Of a stretch of 64,000 nt of DNA, positions 52,609 to 61,948 are shown in pieces. Origin of the DNA: Chryseobacterium panacisoli. GTDB lineage: Bacteria > Bacteroidota > Bacteroidia > Flavobacteriales > Weeksellaceae. The notes under the pieces were generated by a model that saw nothing but the letters and a program-made list of their open reading frames with translations, was not told the origin of the DNA and searched no databases. The DNA lies in the NCBI RefSeq assembly GCF_008274625.1, contig NZ_VTRU01000003.1, forward strand, positions 62,001 to 126,000, in the 5' to 3' direction. Every line of letters starts with the position of its first letter. Positions within the stretch are counted from its first letter, which is position 1. The translations under genes and the position numbers were made by a program.

Positions 52609-53061
52609 TTAATCTTCGTGTTTTCCTATATTTTCTATTTCGTTTTTCTTTACCTCTTTATCCATATTGTTCAGATAAAGAAGATAAAAAATAATAAAAC
52701 CTATAACTATTGTATTAAAAGCAATTACAAAGTTGTAATATGAATTATTGGTATAAGTTTTAATGAGGGTATATTCTGCATAACAAACTAAAATAAAGAT
52801 CATTACTGCAATAAAATTGAGAATAATCTTTGTATACTTCATTTTAAAATAAATAATCCCCCCTGAAATTAAATTTACAATAATGTAAAAAGAGTATTTC
52901 AAAATATTTTCAAAAATACTCTCTTTATAGTATTCTGAGTAAGATGAGGAATTATAGGAATTCAATGTATTTATTACATAGATTGAATATAATCCTACGA
53001 TAAAAAGATGAAACCCTAAAAAGAATTTATATTTCCTTCCTTTTAAAAAAAATTCCGTCAT
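52609..53061 (-). CDS. Four-helix membrane protein of unknown function
   Basis: A 150-residue protein with four predicted membrane helices (about 12-32, 55-72, 77-98 and 108-130) and a charged cytoplasmic tail. Very AT-rich and rich in Ile, Tyr, Asn, unlike its neighbours, which may indicate recent acquisition or relaxed constraint. It sits between galE and the aminotransferase with gaps of 8 bp on each side. I do not recognise a family. Confidence 0.7.
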   Translation of the reverse strand: MTEFFLKGRKYKFFLGFHLFIVGLYSIYVINTLNSYNSSSYSEYYKESIFENILKYSFYIIVNLISGGIIYFKMKYTKIILNFIAVMIFILVCYAEYTLIKTYTNNSYYNFVIAFNTIVIGFIIFYLLYLNNMDKEVKKNEIENIGKHED

Positions 53062-53069
53062 AGTTATTT

Positions 53070-54194
53070 TTATCCCATAAACTCAAGAACAGCATCTGTA
53101 ATATACTTCAGTTGTTCTTCGTCTAATTCTGTATGCATTGGTAAAGAAATTACCTGATCCAGCAGCTTGTCTGTATTCACAAAGTCTGCATCATTACTTT
53201 CCTGGAAGTACGCTTTCTGCTTTCTTAGGGCCACCGGATAATAGATCATTGCAGGGATTTCTTTTTCCGTCAAAAACTTTTGAAGCTCGTTACGTTTTCC
53301 GTTCAGAATTCTTAAAGTATACTGGTGGAATACGTGAGTAGAATTTTCAGCTCTTTTCGGAGTCAGAATATTCGGGTTTGCTTCAAATGCTTCATCATAA
53401 AAATCTGCTGCTCTTTTTCTTGCTTCGTTGTAAGAATCAAGGTGAGGAAGTTTTTTTCTTAAAACTGCAGCCTGAATACTGTCCAGACGGGAGTTTACTC
53501 CTACCTCATCATGGTAATATCTTTCGTACATTCCGTGGTTTACAATTCCTCTCAAACGGTGTGCTAATTCATCGTTGTTGGTAAAAATAGCTCCGCCATC
53601 TCCGTAGCATCCTAGGTTTTTTGAAGGAAAGAAAGAAGTTGTGCCCACTGTAGACATTGTTCCTGCCTGTTTTACAGTTCCGTCAGAGAATGTATATTCT
53701 GAACCGATTGCCTGAGCGTTGTCTTCAATAACATATAGATTGTGCTCTTCAGCAATTTTCAAAATTTCTTCCATATTGGCACACTGTCCGAAAATGTGTA
53801 CCGGAATAATCGCTTTTGTTCTTGGCGTAATCGCTTTCTTAATCTGCTCTGTAGAAATAGTGAATGTATCATAATCTACATCTACCAGTACAGATTTTAG
53901 CTTAAGCAGGTGAATTACTTCTACCGTTGCAGCAAAAGTAAAATCAGCGGTGATGATCTCATCTCCTTCTTTCAGATCCAGGGCCATTAAGGCAATCTGT
54001 AATGCATCTGTACCATTGGCACACGGAATCACATGTTTTACTTCTAAATAAGACTCCAATTCATTCTGGAAAGACTTTACTTCAGGTCCGTTAATAAACG
54101 CTGCAGAGTCCATTACATTCAAAACAGCATTGTCTACATCATTCTTTATTTTGTAATACTGACTTTGCAAGTCAACCATCTGAATTTTTTTCAT
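53070..54194 (-). CDS. DegT/DnrJ/EryC1-family sugar aminotransferase
   Basis: A 374-residue PLP enzyme that transfers an amino group to keto-sugar nucleotides for glycans. PLP Lys192 in FFPSKNLGCYGDGG, Asp158 in VIEDNAQAIG, and the ANGTDALQIAL substrate block at 59-69. Close to WbpE/PglE-like enzymes that make amino sugars for O-antigen or glycoproteins. It is the first gene of the minus-strand run aminotransferase - membrane protein - galE. In a flavobacterium it may serve O-glycosylation or capsule; not decided. Confidence 0.93.
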   Translation of the reverse strand: MKKIQMVDLQSQYYKIKNDVDNAVLNVMDSAAFINGPEVKSFQNELESYLEVKHVIPCANGTDALQIALMALDLKEGDEIITADFTFAATVEVIHLLKLKSVLVDVDYDTFTISTEQIKKAITPRTKAIIPVHIFGQCANMEEILKIAEEHNLYVIEDNAQAIGSEYTFSDGTVKQAGTMSTVGTTSFFPSKNLGCYGDGGAIFTNNDELAHRLRGIVNHGMYERYYHDEVGVNSRLDSIQAAVLRKKLPHLDSYNEARKRAADFYDEAFEANPNILTPKRAENSTHVFHQYTLRILNGKRNELQKFLTEKEIPAMIYYPVALRKQKAYFQESNDADFVNTDKLLDQVISLPMHTELDEEQLKYITDAVLEFMG

Positions 54195-54282
54195 ATAATA
54201 AATATTTCTGTAAAAATAAGGAATTTAATATCCTATCAAAAATTTTATTGATTTTGTTTTTATCTTTATACAAAATAATCTT

Positions 54283-55884
54283 ATGAAAAAACTTTTACTC
54301 TTTTGTTTCCTAACGGGTTATCTTAATGTCTCTGCTCAGACAGAACTTGTGTTTGTTTTCTTTACAGATAAGCCCAACAAAGCTGCATTTTATGCCAACC
54401 CGCTTTCTGAACTCAGCCAGAAATCACTCAACAGGCGTACAGCGTTAGGAATTCCTCTTAACGATCAGGATGCCCCTATTGAACAGTCTTACCTTCAGAA
54501 TCTTCAAAATTTAGGATTTACCGTTACAGATTATTCAAAATGGCTCAACGGAGCGGCAGTTAATGCTACTCCTGTTCAAAAAACGTTGCTGCAGGCTCAA
54601 ACCTTTGTTTTATCTGTTGAAAGTTTTGCCAGAAACAGTTCAACCACCGTAAAAACAGTCCCCGTAAAATGGAAAGATGATGCAAGTCTTGATAAAATAC
54701 TTACCAATTTTAATTATGGCTCCGGTGCCGGCCAGATAGACCAGGTCAATATCCGGCCACTTCATCTTGCAGGGTATACCGGAACAGGGGTTTCTATAGC
54801 CGTCATTGATGCCGGATTTCCAACGGTGAATACCGGAACTGCTTTTTCAAGATTATGGAACGGTAATCATATAAAAGCATCCTATGATTTTGTTACTAAA
54901 ACCGGAGATATTTACAATACAGCGCTCAGCCCTCATGGTTCTGTTGTGTTAGGAGCTATCGGCGGGTATCTGGAAAATATATTTGTGGGCGCTGCTCCTG
55001 ATGCTGATTTTTATCTCTACCGAAGTGAAAATGCCACTGTAGAAGTTCCTGAAGAGGAATTATACTGGATTGAGGCTGCCGAGGAAGCAGACAGAAAAGG
55101 GGTAGAAATCATCACCTCATCACTGGGATATAATGTTTTTGATGAGAGCCGTTACAATTATACTTATGCCAATATGAACGGAAGTACTTCTTTCATTGCC
55201 CGTGGTGCGGGTATTGCAGCTGAAAAAGGAATTTTTGTACTCGCTGCTGCCGGAAATTCCGGGTTGCAGCCATGGCATTATCTGATGACTCCGTCTGATA
55301 ATGCTAAAGTATTCTCTATCGGGTCTGTAGATTCTGCCGGAAATGCATCCGGATTTTCTTCTTTCGGACCGAACTCTCTTGGAGTGGTAAAACCTGACGG
55401 AAGTACTCAAGGAACCGCTACAACTACAGTGTATGATAATGCGACTACAGTTGTGAATGGAACATCAATCTCTACTCCTATCGCAGCAGGAGGTGTGGCA
55501 TGTCTTATCCAGGCATTTCCAACAATGGACAGAGAGCAGATGAGGGCAAAGCTAAGACAAACGGCTTCGCTTTATCCTGCCCATTCAGATCAGACAGGAT
55601 TTGGTATTCTTAATTTTGGAAGCTTATACAACCTTGTTCTGAATACTTCCGAAATCGTAAAAAAAGAAAAGTTTTCCCTATTCCCAAATCCTGCTACAAA
55701 CATTCTGAATGTAGCATCAGAGCAGGAAGTTCTGTCTTTGGAAATTTATGATAATCTGGGAAGACTGATCAGACAAAGCAGCCATCAGAAATCTATAAAA
55801 GTGGAGGATTTTGCCAAAGGAACTTATTATCTAAAAATTCAGTTGAAGGATAAGGTTTACTATGAGAAATTCTTAAAACAATAA
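54283..55884 (+). CDS. Secreted subtilisin-like peptidase with T9SS sorting domain
   Basis: A 533-residue S8 peptidase: signal peptide (1-19), propeptide-like region (about 20-150), catalytic domain with Asp176 (AVIDAGFP), His218 (SPHGS), oxyanion Asn325 and Ser395 (NGTSISTP), and a type IX secretion C-terminal domain (about 455-533; FPNPATNILNV). All catalytic residues are intact. It should be exported by the T9SS. It is divergent from the glycan cluster. Confidence 0.93.
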   Translation: MKKLLLFCFLTGYLNVSAQTELVFVFFTDKPNKAAFYANPLSELSQKSLNRRTALGIPLNDQDAPIEQSYLQNLQNLGFTVTDYSKWLNGAAVNATPVQKTLLQAQTFVLSVESFARNSSTTVKTVPVKWKDDASLDKILTNFNYGSGAGQIDQVNIRPLHLAGYTGTGVSIAVIDAGFPTVNTGTAFSRLWNGNHIKASYDFVTKTGDIYNTALSPHGSVVLGAIGGYLENIFVGAAPDADFYLYRSENATVEVPEEELYWIEAAEEADRKGVEIITSSLGYNVFDESRYNYTYANMNGSTSFIARGAGIAAEKGIFVLAAAGNSGLQPWHYLMTPSDNAKVFSIGSVDSAGNASGFSSFGPNSLGVVKPDGSTQGTATTTVYDNATTVVNGTSISTPIAAGGVACLIQAFPTMDREQMRAKLRQTASLYPAHSDQTGFGILNFGSLYNLVLNTSEIVKKEKFSLFPNPATNILNVASEQEVLSLEIYDNLGRLIRQSSHQKSIKVEDFAKGTYYLKIQLKDKVYYEKFLKQ

Positions 55885-56006
55885 AAGTTTTTGTCTCTCG
55901 CAGATTGAGCAGATTTGATATTGTATTTAATGTATTGAATATGCGAGGGAAAATCTTCTAAAACTTTTTATACTGTATTTTGGCTAAAGCCGATGGATTG
56001 GCGAAT

Positions 56007-56033
56007 AAAAAAAGAATGGGCTAAAGCCCATTC
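56007..56033 (-). terminator. ppc terminator formed by a GGGCTAAAGCCC palindrome
   Basis: On the minus strand GAATGGGC-TTTA-GCCCATTC followed by seven T. The inner GGCTAAAGCC also occurs alone at 55982-55991, and a similar GAAGCGGGTTTTAGCCCGC hairpin lies at 61195-61216, so the hairpin may belong to a dispersed palindrome family reused as terminator. Confidence 0.85.
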
Positions 56034-56083
56034 CTATTGATATATTTGTACATAGTGTACAAAACGTTTGTTTAAAAAACAAC

Positions 56084-58618
56084 TTAAGCAGAGTTTCTGC
56101 TCGCGTTAATATTTCCAAAGAGTGATCTTGTTACCAATTTTTCATAGGCTTCTTTATTGCCCTCTCCTTTTTGTATTTTCATCAAGGCATATTGTTGAAT
56201 GCTCAGTAATGGAAGCACAATCTTTTCACGGATCTTCACCGATTTTCTGGACAGAGGATCTTCTTCCTGAAGCATTTTGAAACCAGTCAGCTCCAGCATG
56301 ATTTCTCTTGAAAGCTCATACTCATCAAAAAGAATATTCCAGAATGCACCAAACTTCGGGTTGCTTTTAATATAATAAGTCAATGGGAAATAAGATTTGT
56401 TCATACTCATCATGGAGTTCAACACTAAAGTCTTAAAGAAATCTGAACCTTTATACAGTTCTCTTACTTCTTCAAACCTTCCCTGCTCTTTCATCTTTTG
56501 CATGGCATACCCAAAGCCAAAGAATCCGGGAACATTCTGCTTCAATTGTGACCATGAACCTACAAACGGAATAGCTCTCAGATCTTCAAATTTAAGTTCG
56601 CTTCCGTTTCCTCTTTTTGAAGGACGGCTTCCGATATTTGTTTTTCCATAATATTCAAGGGTGCTCATCTCCTGAAGGTAGGGAACAAACATAGGATGGG
56701 CCTTTAAATCTGAATATTTTCCATAGCTGATATCCGCCAATTCAATGATCAAGGTTCTTTCTTTTTCCGTAAGCTCTTTTTTTGCATTTTTAAATACATC
56801 GTTTTCCACACCGGCTGTCAGAAGCTGTTCAAAATTATATTTTGCCTGTTCTTTATTTCCAAAAATACTGGTAATGGTCTGCCCCTGGATTGTAAGTTCA
56901 ATTTTATTATTAGCAATAGTTTTTCCCTGAGAAGCATAGAAATCGTGGGTTTTTCCTCCTCCTCTGGCTGGCGGTCCGCCTCTGCCATCAAAGAATACAA
57001 CTTTAATATTCTTCTGCTCAGAAAGTTTAGTCAATACTTCTTTTGCTTTATAAATTTCCCAGTTGGCTTTTAAATATCCGCCATCTTTGGTTCCGTCAGA
57101 AAATCCAAGCATAATGGTCTGCTGGTTTCCTCTTTTTTCCAGATGTTTTTTGTAGACAGGATTATGATAGAGTTCATTCATTACATTTTCGGCATTGGCA
57201 AGACCTTCCATCGTTTCAAAAAGTGGCACAATATCCATATTGATATCTTCATCTTTATATCCGCAAACTTTAAAGAATGCATACACATTCATTACATCTT
57301 TCACCGCATCGGAATTGGAAATAATATAGCGGTTCATTCCCCTTAATCCGTTCAGATTCTGAATATCTGTAACCTGTGAAACCGTTAACAATGTATCTTT
57401 TACAATATCTTCAAAATCTTCAGCGTTTACCGTTTCTGAAATCTGAATCAGCGTATTGAATTTCTGCTCGTAATCAGCCTCTTCATTTCCTGATACTTTC
57501 GCAAAAACCTCATCAATTACTTTCTGATGAATCCTGCTGTCCTGTCGGATATCCAGCGTCGCAAAGTGAGTTCCAAAGATCATCACACGATCCCTGAAAT
57601 TAGCCAGAAGATCTAAAAACAAAGAGTTATGTTCATTGACTAATATTTTTTCGGCTTCTGCAGCTTTCTTTAAAATATCTTCAGCTGTAATGCTTTTCCC
57701 ATCAAAAATGGCTGCATACAACTCTTCACTTAATTGGGTTAAAACTTCAGAAACCCCTCTGAAACTCAATCTTCTTCTGATGAATTTCAAATGGCTGTAA
57801 TAGGACTTCAGAATTGCTGAACGAAGCTCTTCTGCTACCCTTTTTGTTACATCTGCTGTCACAAACGGATTTCCATCCCTGTCTCCTCCAGGCCAGAATC
57901 CAAGCTGAATAATATCTTCATGAAGATGAAAATGCCCGTTTCCGAAAGTCTTTTTGATCTTTGTAAACAATTCGCCAATGGTATCATAATACACATATCT
58001 CAGGTATGAAATGATACTCAAAGCTTCATCTATAGGAGTAGGTTTTTCTTTGTTGACAAAAGGGGTCTTCCCCAATTGCTGCAACAACATATCAATCTGA
58101 GTAACGGAATCACTCGTAATAGCTCCTCTTAGGTCCTGAATGATCCTTTGTACTGAACTTGGATAAAACTGCGTAGGGTGCGCTGTAAACACCACCTTTA
58201 CACTGAAATCTTTTAGTTTTTCGCGTACTTTTTCAATTTTATGATCCTGAAAAGAGCGTTCAAAAAGATTGGTTACGGTACCGCTGTCACTTTCAGAGTG
58301 AAGATTGGGAAAAGCAGCATCTTCAATACTGTCAAACAAAACTACCTGTCTTTCTATATACTGAATGATCTTGAAAAGCAGTTCCAGTTTCTGCTCCTCG
58401 GTCTGAAGATCGGTATGGTTTTTAAAAAATTCTTCGACGATGTTTTCGGGAGTTTTTCCTGCTTCATAGCCGGTTCTGCTTTCTTCGTAAAGAAACGGAA
58501 GCAGCATTCCGATATTCGTCATTTTATCATAAGGCAGGCTCATAAATAATGAATTGTAGATCTGGAACTTATTTTCCACGATCTGCCTGAATTTTTCTGC
58601 GCGTTGGTCGTGTATCAT
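56084..58618 (-). CDS. ppc: Phosphoenolpyruvate carboxylase, divergent type
   Basis: An 844-residue PEP carboxylase that makes oxaloacetate from PEP and bicarbonate. I start at the ATG 58618 (matching MIHDQRAEKF); a longer frame would overlap the divergent lipoprotein gene. Motifs: VFTAHPTQ with catalytic His147, GFWPGGDRDGNPFVT, GFSDGTKDGGYLKANW and GRGGPPARGGG. Several positions differ from the E. coli/plant consensus: TAHPTQ for TAHPTE, GRGGPP for GRGG(S/T), and the C terminus RNSA for the near-invariant RNTG/QNTG. The catalytic core is otherwise intact, so it is probably active with altered regulation. Confidence 0.93.
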   Translation of the reverse strand: MIHDQRAEKFRQIVENKFQIYNSLFMSLPYDKMTNIGMLLPFLYEESRTGYEAGKTPENIVEEFFKNHTDLQTEEQKLELLFKIIQYIERQVVLFDSIEDAAFPNLHSESDSGTVTNLFERSFQDHKIEKVREKLKDFSVKVVFTAHPTQFYPSSVQRIIQDLRGAITSDSVTQIDMLLQQLGKTPFVNKEKPTPIDEALSIISYLRYVYYDTIGELFTKIKKTFGNGHFHLHEDIIQLGFWPGGDRDGNPFVTADVTKRVAEELRSAILKSYYSHLKFIRRRLSFRGVSEVLTQLSEELYAAIFDGKSITAEDILKKAAEAEKILVNEHNSLFLDLLANFRDRVMIFGTHFATLDIRQDSRIHQKVIDEVFAKVSGNEEADYEQKFNTLIQISETVNAEDFEDIVKDTLLTVSQVTDIQNLNGLRGMNRYIISNSDAVKDVMNVYAFFKVCGYKDEDINMDIVPLFETMEGLANAENVMNELYHNPVYKKHLEKRGNQQTIMLGFSDGTKDGGYLKANWEIYKAKEVLTKLSEQKNIKVVFFDGRGGPPARGGGKTHDFYASQGKTIANNKIELTIQGQTITSIFGNKEQAKYNFEQLLTAGVENDVFKNAKKELTEKERTLIIELADISYGKYSDLKAHPMFVPYLQEMSTLEYYGKTNIGSRPSKRGNGSELKFEDLRAIPFVGSWSQLKQNVPGFFGFGYAMQKMKEQGRFEEVRELYKGSDFFKTLVLNSMMSMNKSYFPLTYYIKSNPKFGAFWNILFDEYELSREIMLELTGFKMLQEEDPLSRKSVKIREKIVLPLLSIQQYALMKIQKGEGNKEAYEKLVTRSLFGNINASRNSA

Positions 58619-58727
58619 AGTAACAAATGTAAGTGATTTTAGAATGAGTTGGATTGACAAATGACAAAAATTAAGGCCAAAATGCAAAAAAATAATAGTA
58701 ATTTTACTCGTACAACATCCATAATCC

Positions 58728-59132
58728 ATGAAAAAAATATTTACTTTTTTACTCTTAGCAATTCTGTTCATCTCTTGTGAAAAAGATTGTTACAATCCAC
58801 CACTACCCATTATTTTTGAATTCGTAGATTCCAATAATGAGAATGTTATTGCCAATGGGACATTGACCACCTATTCAGTTCAGGATGAAAACAATGTGAA
58901 TGTAGAATTAACCAAAACATCCGACAACAAGGTTATTGTAGAAAATGTAGGCGCCTATAACGGAACAAAAAAGTATAAATTTTATTCTAATATTAAAAAC
59001 CTAGATTTTTCAATAGAGTCTTCAGAATTTAAAGGAGCTTGTGATGGCTATCAAATCAATAAACTGACTTTTACAGGTATAGATATTGATGTAACTGATG
59101 AAAAAGGATATTATAAAATTGTATTGGAATAA
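58728..59132 (+). CDS. Small lipoprotein of unknown function
   Basis: A 134-residue lipoprotein: signal peptide with lipobox FISC (Cys17), then an acidic, beta-rich chain (EFVDSNNENVIANG, VIVENVGAYNGTKKYKF) that looks like a small immunoglobulin- or lipocalin-like beta fold. It starts 110 bp from the divergent ppc start. No family recognised. A second exported hypothetical gene follows after 35 bp. Confidence 0.75.
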   Translation: MKKIFTFLLLAILFISCEKDCYNPPLPIIFEFVDSNNENVIANGTLTTYSVQDENNVNVELTKTSDNKVIVENVGAYNGTKKYKFYSNIKNLDFSIESSEFKGACDGYQINKLTFTGIDIDVTDEKGYYKIVLE

Positions 59133-59167
59133 TTCTCTTTACATTTGCCCAGAAAAACACTTTCTCT

Positions 59168-59773
59168 ATGAAAATTATCATCGCTTTTTCCCTGATTCTT
59201 CCCAATCTGTTTTTTGGCCAGATCAAGGTTTCTGATGATTATAAAAAAATTCCAGATATCCTTGATACGGTAGATTATCTCTATCCTTTTATTGTTCCTG
59301 ATAAAGACTATGCCTACTGGCGGGTGCTCAGCAATGACACTGATTATGAAAAAGCAGTGATCTATGAAAGCCAGGCTCCTGACTTTATGACCATCAACGA
59401 ACCTTTTCCTGAAAGAGGTTTTTTCCAGAAATGTATAGGCAACAACTGCTTTTCATACATTCTTGCATGCAAAAATGAAAGATCAGTTTATTTTTCCAGT
59501 GAACAGCAGTTAAGAGATTTTATCGGAACCGTGGATAATCTTCCTGAAGCTATTTTGATGGCAAAGACCTATGGTTATTCGGTTGATACCAGCACCCGTT
59601 TTACCGGAGCTTATAAAATTGAAGACCGTCATATTTCTATGTATCTTATGCAGTCTAAGGGCTGTCCGGCTGTAAAAGAGTCTTTTTTTGTGAAGATCAA
59701 CAGAAAAAATGGAAAGTTGGAAGCAAAGAGCAATGGAATCTATGCAAAAGATGAAAACTGCAGCCCATTATAA
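59168..59773 (+). CDS. Exported protein of unknown function
   Basis: A 201-residue protein with a signal peptide (about 1-18, ...NLFFGQ). The mature part has four cysteines in two spaced places (CIGNNCFSYILAC near 82-94 and single Cys near 170 and 198) that could form disulfides, and a mixed alpha/beta pattern. No domain recognised. It follows the lipoprotein at 58728-59132 and probably shares its transcript. Confidence 0.72.
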   Translation: MKIIIAFSLILPNLFFGQIKVSDDYKKIPDILDTVDYLYPFIVPDKDYAYWRVLSNDTDYEKAVIYESQAPDFMTINEPFPERGFFQKCIGNNCFSYILACKNERSVYFSSEQQLRDFIGTVDNLPEAILMAKTYGYSVDTSTRFTGAYKIEDRHISMYLMQSKGCPAVKESFFVKINRKNGKLEAKSNGIYAKDENCSPL

Positions 59774-59916
59774 CTTAGTTGAAAAGTACCAAGGCGCAAG
59801 GAATATAAAAAGGAATATTATCAATAGTTCCAGAACCATTAGTAGCCATAGCTTTCATAAAATATAATAATAGCAATTTTAAAATTTCGTTAACTCAATT
59901 TTCCTTTTCCATTCCG

Positions 59917-59924
59917 TAAATTTG
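59917..59924 (+). promoter_or_regulatory. -7 element of the YqhD-like gene
   Basis: TAAATTTG matches TAnnTTTG, 20 bp before the ATG at 59945. No -33 match. Just upstream at about 59783 a GGCGCAAGGAAT stretch resembles the heptad repeats near 3512-3570. Confidence 0.45.
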
Positions 59925-59944
59925 GGTAAAATAAATTTAGAATA

Positions 59945-61108
59945 ATGCTTAATTTCGAGTTTAAAAATCCAACAAAAATACTTTTCGGGAAAGGTGAAAT
60001 CGCTAAAATTTCAAAAGAAATTCCTAAAGACGCCAGAATATTAATGATTTACGGTGGCGGGAGCATCAAAAACAATGGTGTTTACGATCAGGTAAAAGAG
60101 GCTTTAAAAGATCATGAAGTATATGAATTTGGCGGGGTTCCTGCCAATCCTGAATACGAAGTCTTAATCAATGCTTTAAGCTTTATTAAAGAAAAAAATA
60201 TCACTTACCTTCTTGCTGTTGGCGGCGGATCTGTGATTGACGGAACGAAGTTTATTTCTGCAGCAGCTCATTATGCTGGTGAGCCATGGGATATCCTTAG
60301 AAATTCGGTAAGAACTTTTGAGGGAGAAGGAATGCCGTTCGGAAGTATTTTAACACTGCCTGCAACCGGTTCAGAAATGAATTCAGGCTATGTTATTTCA
60401 AGAAGAGAAACCAATGAAAAATTATCTTCCGGAGGCCCTGGGCTTTTCCCACAGTTTTCTGTATTGGATCCGGAAGTGATCAGATCTATTCCAAAAAACC
60501 AAATTGTGAATGGAATTACAGATGCTTATACTCACGTGCTGGAACAATACATGACGGCTCCTTCTTCTGCTGATCTTCAGGAAAGAATTGCAGAAAGCAT
60601 TCTGATCAGCCTTCAGGAAACGGCTCCAAAAGTATTGGCTGATGATTTCAACTATGATGCTGCCGGAAACTTTATGTGGTGCTGTACAATGGCACTAAAC
60701 GGACTGATCCAGAAAGGAGTGATCACAGACTGGGCAGTACACGCAATGGGGCACGAGCTGACTGCTTATTTCGGTATTGATCATGCAAGAACACTGGCAA
60801 TTATTGCTCCATCCCACTACCGTTACAATTTTGATGATAAAAAAGGAAAACTGGCACAATATGCAGAGAGAGTCTGGGGAATAAAAGACGGAAGTGTAGA
60901 AGAAAAAGCAGAACTGGGAATCAAAAAAATGGAAGAATTCTTCCACAGCCTTCACATCAAAACCAAACTTTCTGAATATACAGAAGACTTTAAAGGAACA
61001 GCTGAAAAGGTTGAAAAAGCCTTTACAGACAGAAACTGGCTGGGTCTTGGAGAGTATAAAAAACTGACTCCGCAGGATGCTTATAAAATTGTAGAGATGA
61101 GCTATTAG
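59945..61108 (+). CDS. yqhD: NADPH-dependent iron-containing alcohol/aldehyde dehydrogenase (YqhD type)
   Basis: A 387-residue group III metal-dependent dehydrogenase, the same length as E. coli YqhD. Metal ligands Asp193, His197, His266 and His280 align one residue off the E. coli positions; the NADPH loop is GGGSVIDGTK at 93-102. YqhD-type enzymes reduce short aldehydes formed by lipid peroxidation or methylglyoxal. A butanol-dehydrogenase function is also possible. Confidence 0.93.
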   Translation: MLNFEFKNPTKILFGKGEIAKISKEIPKDARILMIYGGGSIKNNGVYDQVKEALKDHEVYEFGGVPANPEYEVLINALSFIKEKNITYLLAVGGGSVIDGTKFISAAAHYAGEPWDILRNSVRTFEGEGMPFGSILTLPATGSEMNSGYVISRRETNEKLSSGGPGLFPQFSVLDPEVIRSIPKNQIVNGITDAYTHVLEQYMTAPSSADLQERIAESILISLQETAPKVLADDFNYDAAGNFMWCCTMALNGLIQKGVITDWAVHAMGHELTAYFGIDHARTLAIIAPSHYRYNFDDKKGKLAQYAERVWGIKDGSVEEKAELGIKKMEEFFHSLHIKTKLSEYTEDFKGTAEKVEKAFTDRNWLGLGEYKKLTPQDAYKIVEMSY

Positions 61109-61412
61109 AAGTTCAAAATTTTAAAATTTAAGGTTTAAAGTTTACTGAGCCTTTTAAGTTTTAACTGAAGCCAGAGTGGCAAATAATTATACGGGAAGCG
61201 GGTTTTAGCCCGCTTCTTTTGATTTCATATGATATTAATGAGTTTGTTACAGGCTCTTTCAATCAATTTCTTATTCTTTTAATGGCTTTGTACGCTTGAA
61301 AATACTGATTTCTCTCTCAAAATTATTCAATTTACAAACATTCGTTTAAAAAATCATTATTTCATTATAGATATTTCAAATTTATTTATATTTTAGCATA
61401 TTCTTAAATTTT
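61109..61412. other. Gene-free spacer with hairpin and heptads
   Basis: Contains three heptads TTTAAGG, TTTAAAG, TTTACTG at 61127-61147 (like the TTTAATG array at 32380), and a terminator-like hairpin at 61195-61220 (GAAGCGGG pairing with CCCGCTTC, followed by TTTT), which probably ends the yqhD transcript. The rest is AT-rich with no gene. Confidence 0.7.
61195..61220 (+). terminator. Intrinsic terminator after yqhD (palindrome family)
   Basis: GAAGCGGG and CCCGCTTC form an 8-bp stem with a GU-extended TTTTA loop, then TTTT. Related in form to the GGGCTAAAGCCC hairpin at 56014-56033. Confidence 0.75.
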
Positions 61413-61418
61413 GTGAAA

Positions 61419-61883
61419 ATGAAAAAACAGCTACTTTTATTTGCCTTTTCTGCCTTGGCACTTACTTCTTGTAAAGATGACAATCTTGAAGCTTACGATA
61501 TGGATATCATGAAGGGAGATTGGAAGGAAGTTAAAAGGGAAGTAATTTCCGGAAAAGATAATAAAACAGTGCTTTATACTGAGACATTAACTGGATGTGC
61601 AGCCAAAAATACTCTTTTCTTAAGAACAGACTATTATGTGAGCTATACAGCCTATACAGGAGAAGGTGCTGACTGTACTGCATCTCCAAAAACCGAAGGA
61701 AGATATACTTATGATGCAGATTCAAAGGTTATAGGAATTAAGTTGGGTGAAGAAGAATCACCTATCACGTACAGAATTGATGTTTTGACGGGTAAAGATC
61801 TTAAACTTGCTCAGCAATCCGGAATTTTTGATATGGATGGAGATAAAATTCCTGATATCCCTTACGTTACTTACAAAAGATAA
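61419..61883 (+). CDS. Lipocalin-like lipoprotein
   Basis: Starting from the ATG at 61419 (a GTG lies two codons upstream) the chain has 154 residues. The signal peptide ends at lipobox LTSC (Cys18). The rest resembles the lipocalin-like lipoproteins of flavobacteria: the DWKEVKRE opening strand after the MKGDWK motif, YTGEGADCTASPKTEGRYTYD, and a second cysteine pair that could bridge. Likely periplasmic or outer-membrane anchored; ligand unknown. Confidence 0.78.
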   Translation: MKKQLLLFAFSALALTSCKDDNLEAYDMDIMKGDWKEVKREVISGKDNKTVLYTETLTGCAAKNTLFLRTDYYVSYTAYTGEGADCTASPKTEGRYTYDADSKVIGIKLGEEESPITYRIDVLTGKDLKLAQQSGIFDMDGDKIPDIPYVTYKR

Positions 61884-61888
61884 ATCAT

Positions 61889-61913
61889 AAAACTCCCGCT
61901 AATCGGGAGTTTT
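61889..61913 (+). terminator. Intrinsic terminator
   Basis: AAAACTCCCG and CGGGAGTTTT pair over 10 bp with loop CTAAT, followed by T, closing the lipocalin-like gene. Confidence 0.9.
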
Positions 61914-61948
61914 TTATTACTTTTATATCTAATTTAAAACTGAATATA

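Noticed and set aside
58624..58631. TACATTTG as ppc promoter -7 element
   Set aside because: It would place the transcription start at the start codon itself and has no TTTG at a suitable distance; too weak to list as a feature.
58619..58771. 51-residue N-terminal extension of ppc
   Set aside because: Overlaps the divergent lipoprotein start and has no similarity to PEP carboxylase; the ATG at 58618 fits the family N terminus.
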